A DNA stretch of 21,130 nucleotides from Plantago elongata (lineage: Eukaryota > Streptophyta > Magnoliopsida > Lamiales > Plantaginaceae). A program made the translations under genes and the position numbers. Every line of letters starts with the position of its first letter. Position 1 is the first letter of the stretch. The stretch lies in the NCBI GenBank assembly GCA_036897095.1, contig JAYMSP010003093.1, positions 1-21,130 of the forward strand, in the 5' to 3' direction. Below are positions 18,536-21,130 of this stretch, piece by piece. Under the pieces are notes generated by a model that had not been told where the DNA came from, searched no databases, and worked only from the letters and a program-made list of their open reading frames with translations.

Positions 18536-18545
18536 CCTTTTTATA
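18536..18545 (-). promoter_or_regulatory. TATA-like box of the antisense gene
   Basis: The minus strand has GATATAAAAAGG about 50 nt upstream of the antisense ATG (18489). This is a fitting position for a core promoter independent of the LTRs. A donor-like CTGTAAGTTC lies further upstream near 18655, so a longer transcript with a spliced leader is also possible. Confidence 0.4.
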
Positions 18546-19149
18546 TCTTTTGAGGGCCGGAGGATTCAACTAAATACATGAAAGTGAAGAAAAGTATAGA
18601 AGAACGACCAATAAGAAGAGAAATTGAAGATACAAGAACCCGAGAAGAACTTACAGTTTTTTGGAAAACGAGGAGTTGCAAGGGTCGGAAATCCGATCAA
18701 TGAGCACAAGAATCGCCTTAAGAATGCTTGAAATCTGCACAAATATTGCTCTGACTTTGAGAGACTGGAAAGCGATGTAAGTTGAAAAAATTTTGAGGAG
18801 TCACATATTTAGAGCAATACTTGTGATATTGTTCCCACCCAAAGAAAAGGCATACATGACATCAGAAAAACTGTCGGAACTTGTGCCAGACTTAAAAACT
18901 GCACCATGCACAATGATTACTTCCATCCGACGAATGATAGCCCGGTAACTTCAACCATCTTAGCATCTCAAGAGTTCATGCATTCCCTACTCTCAAAAAC
19001 TCAGAGAACCTAGAAATTGGGGGACGGGGGCTATGTAAGATGGCTAAAAAGTTTTTTGATTTATGCTTACCGACTTATGAGAACTCCGATCAAGAACCAA
19101 ATAATTTCACATTCATCTTTACAAGATACATGGAAACTAGGGAGACTTA
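18546..19149. other. Region between the antisense gene and the 3' LTR, with G-rich and purine tracts
   Basis: No coding gene seen. GGGGGACGGGGG occupies 19019-19030. A second purine-rich stretch, GGAAACTAGGGAGA (19132-19145), lies four bases before the 3' LTR and is the better polypurine tract (plus-strand primer) candidate. The first resembles an extra or older tract about 120 bp inside. Confidence 0.55.
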
Positions 19150-19727
19150 TGTTATGACTAAATCAGTTCCTCCTAATTCGAAAAAACTAGCATAAATCGA
19201 ACTAGGGACAGACGAATCACACTAAGGTCATGAAGTCGAATTACCAGTAGAAGAGACGAATTATGTGGAAAGCCAGGATACCGCTATATCCGGAATCACA
19301 TACTTAAGAAGAAATTCAATTCGTGTCCTATAGCTCGGGGTTCTGACCCAGCTACTTTGGTACGGATTATGAAAGAATTCAAGAAGTACAAAACCTAGAG
19401 TTGTTCCCCGACCTAGAGTCTACAACAGGTCCGAGCCTGACCGCACGATGAACGATTACCCCTATTTTCCGGACCATGTGTTGATATGAGCAATAGTCCA
19501 GAATTTGGGGGATTCGGTTCCCCGAATCAACTCTATATATAGTCTCATTTATTTCACTTGAGAGTCACCCACCATATCTAACTACATTTACTCTCTTTGT
19601 GCTCCAAAGCTTGTTGATTTGCTACCAGATCTTAAAAGAGGTCTAAACCTCGCTTTCCTAGCTCTGCAGGTACGAACTTAGGTTCAAGGCGTGCTTTCCC
19701 GATCGAAGGCATTTTTTCCCCACAACA
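19150..19727 (+). repeat. 3' LTR (578 bp)
   Basis: Starts TGTTATGACTAAATCAG and ends CCACAACA, followed by CAAGT. It retains the 7-bp hairpin (19511-19528) and TATATATA (19534-19541). The G-box of the 5' LTR is CATGTG here, and the 5' LTR's second hairpin (6456-6476) is missing. Its promoter would drive transcription rightwards into the host flank. Confidence 0.95.
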
Positions 19728-19732
19728 CAAGT
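19728..19732. repeat. Target site duplication, right copy (CAAGT)
   Basis: Identical to 5967-5971 and placed directly after the 3' LTR terminal CA. Confidence 0.93.
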
Positions 19733-20206
19733 GACCAAACAACTTAACCTAACTTATTATTGTATTACTCTATAATCCGTATTGAAGTCTTTATTATATG
19801 CACTGTTTCTATAGAAATCTTGCCCAGAAACTATGTGCATTAAGCTGCAAAGTTCTCTTCATGGTGCCAAGGCAGCAAACATAGATTTTTATTGATCGCG
19901 TTTTAAATCAAGAAAGAAAATTATCGAGTTTGTGGATGAAGACTATGAACATGACATGAAAACATCACGGTTCAATACTTCAGATTGCAAGAAAACAATA
20001 TAAACCAGAATCGATCTATATCTGTCCAACTCTGTTGCGATATGCAATGAAGTGAATTTATTTCAATGCATGGCAATAATTGTCTTATCTACAACACCAA
20101 GCATCTGGCAAGAAACCATACAAAGAAGAATGAGCTCTGGGCATTAAGCCATTAACCATCCTATAAAGGAAAACAACAAACAAGGAGAACACAAACGTCT
20201 ATCAGA
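19733..20206. other. Host intergenic spacer, nothing recognised
   Basis: AT-rich sequence between the gypsy element and the 3' end of the right-hand gene. Before the insertion it was continuous with 5966, upstream of the F-box pseudogene. No ORF, RNA gene or repeat structure is evident. Confidence 0.6.
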
Positions 20207-20212
20207 TTTATT
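20207..20212 (-). terminator. Poly(A) signal of the right-edge gene
   Basis: The minus strand reads CAATAAATCTG, an AATAAA about 128 nt after the stop codon at 20342-20340. This is a reasonable 3' UTR length for a plant gene. Confidence 0.5.
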
Positions 20213-20339
20213 GAATTATAGTGCTCAACATTCAATAAGGTCGACTCCGACAGTCTGAGAGGATAAGCAATAGAAGATAGTACAGGTGCACGCCTTCACT
20301 ACCCCAAGAAACCCAGAAAGCAAAAGCATAAAAGTTAAA

Positions 20340-21000
20340 TTATTTCTCCTCAGTCTTTGGAGGGCCCTTCCATTTGAAGTTGTCTGCATATGACTTCACC
20401 TGCAGGTAGCATAGACAAAGATTAAATTGTATGCTAGTCTGTGGGTATAGAGCCGGAATATAAAGGAAGTATTGAAACCCCTATAATTTCTATTCATTTT
20501 CATTTTATACTTGAGACAGCACCTTTAATGCAACTTATCGAGAATCTCAACTAGAAGAGCGCGATATGTTGGCTTATAAAAGGTTTTTTTTACACAATAA
20601 GAGGATTATGTTTTCCATTTTTCTCTCTGTTGTTCAGAATACATCAATTGGAGTTAAAAAATTCAGTAGACTAACACTGGCAACCTAGAAATCTACAGCC
20701 CACTTCAAGTATGTACCACAGCAAGTACAATTACAAAGAACTTGCCCAGATAACCATGTAAAGATGACTAATCAACTATATGAGCAAAATCAAAAGGGGT
20801 TGAAACAGCTAATATCAGTATGACAGTCCCCTAAATAGGTTTAAACAATAAAGAAAAGAAATGTAAAGAAACGAAACCGATGCTGATGGAAAGAGAACAA
20901 ACGGATTAAATAAACTGGTGCTAAACGGGTAAAAACACTACAGAGAATTTGGTAAGAAAGAATATCAAACCTTCAATAATGGTGTATGACGCTTCTTCAC
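20340..21000 (-). CDS. Unrecognised host gene, last two coding exons (partial, runs off right edge)
   Basis: On the minus strand the last exon (20399-20340) follows GCTACCTGCAG and reads VKSYADNFKWKGPPKTEEK, then TAA. The preceding exon (21000-20971, 30 nt) follows TTTATCTGCAG, reads VKKRHTPLLK and ends at a GTTTGATA donor. Both are phase 0 and join without a stop. The intervening intron is 571 bp. The short, lysine-rich C-terminus ending KTEEK looks like the tail of a small soluble or organelle-associated protein, but I cannot name the family. The supporting evidence is the two matching splice acceptors, phase agreement and a downstream AATAAA. Upstream exons are outside the window or beyond 21001, where I see only intron-like sequence. 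Confidence 0.55.
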
Positions 21001-21130
21001 CTGCAGATAAATAAAATAAATACATGAGTGCCAAAGATTGGCTCTTATAAACAACAATCAGAACTACTAATGTTCCATAACTGCAACAAAATATAGAAAT
21101 AAAATGCTCCCAATAAGCATCATCATGAGG

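Larger units (their letters stand above)
5972..19727 (+). mobile_element. Complete Ty3/gypsy (Metaviridae), Tat-lineage LTR retrotransposon, 13,756 bp, degenerate coding
   Basis: Two direct LTRs begin TGTTATGACTAAATCAG and end CCACAACA, and are flanked by identical CAAGT duplications. Order on the plus strand is 5' LTR, PBS, gag, aspartic protease, reverse transcriptase, RNase H, linker, second (archaeal-type) RNase H and integrase. These are followed by a hairpin, a tandem array, two antisense coding blocks, a purine tract and the 3' LTR. A second RNase H of this type, the large size and an antisense frame behind pol are known features of the plant Tat lineage (Ogre, Retand, Grande). Coding parts are full of stops and shifts, so the copy cannot act alone. 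LTRs might still supply promoter activity, and the copy could in principle be moved in trans. Confidence 0.93.

Noticed and set aside
5972..19727. Element as a currently autonomous retrotransposon
   Set aside because: Multiple stops and frameshifts in every polyprotein domain and about 7% LTR divergence argue that this copy is inactive by itself.

Overview
This is nuclear DNA from a flowering plant, most likely a eudicot. The support is a host gene with ten small exons and GT-AG introns, two classes of plant LTR retrotransposon, and AT-rich spacers. I cannot name the species. No bacterial or organellar signal was seen.

Layout, left to right. (1) At 1-251 is the end of a Ty1/copia polyprotein, the C-terminal part of its RNase H, followed from about 247 by its 3' LTR. 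(2) At 527-4598 on the plus strand is a complete host gene for a NEMP/DUF2215-type inner-nuclear-membrane protein. It begins less than 300 bp after the start of the copia LTR, so the LTR may form its promoter or 5' leader. (3) At 4670-5666 on the minus strand, convergent with the NEMP gene, is a decayed F-box/F-box-associated gene with at least two frameshifts. (4) At 5972-19727 is one whole Ty3/gypsy LTR retrotransposon of 13.76 kb with 5-bp target duplications (CAAGT). It has two LTRs differing at about 7% of sites by my hand count, a primer-binding site, gag-pro-RT-RNaseH, an additional archaeal-type RNase H and an integrase. The second RNase H places it in the Tat (Ogre/Retand/Grande-like) lineage. 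(5) At 19733-21130 is host flank holding the last two coding exons of an unrecognised minus-strand gene that runs off the right edge.

The gypsy element is structurally complete but genetically dead. Its plus-strand polyprotein has many stop codons and frameshifts, and several catalytic residues are altered. Behind pol lie a perfect 13-bp hairpin, a 1.2-kb compound tandem array (about 90-bp units with 78-bp units embedded and a 598-bp higher-order duplication), and a 2.8-kb antisense gene. The antisense gene has a Transposase_28-like (gypsy-type transposon domain) segment, two recognisable introns, a coiled-coil region and its own TATA-like box. A second, smaller antisense coding block lies downstream of it.

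Nothing here resembles a new defence or metabolic system. The points most worth following are the spliced antisense gene, the compound array as a nascent satellite, LTR hairpins placed against the promoter, and the copia LTR abutting the NEMP gene.
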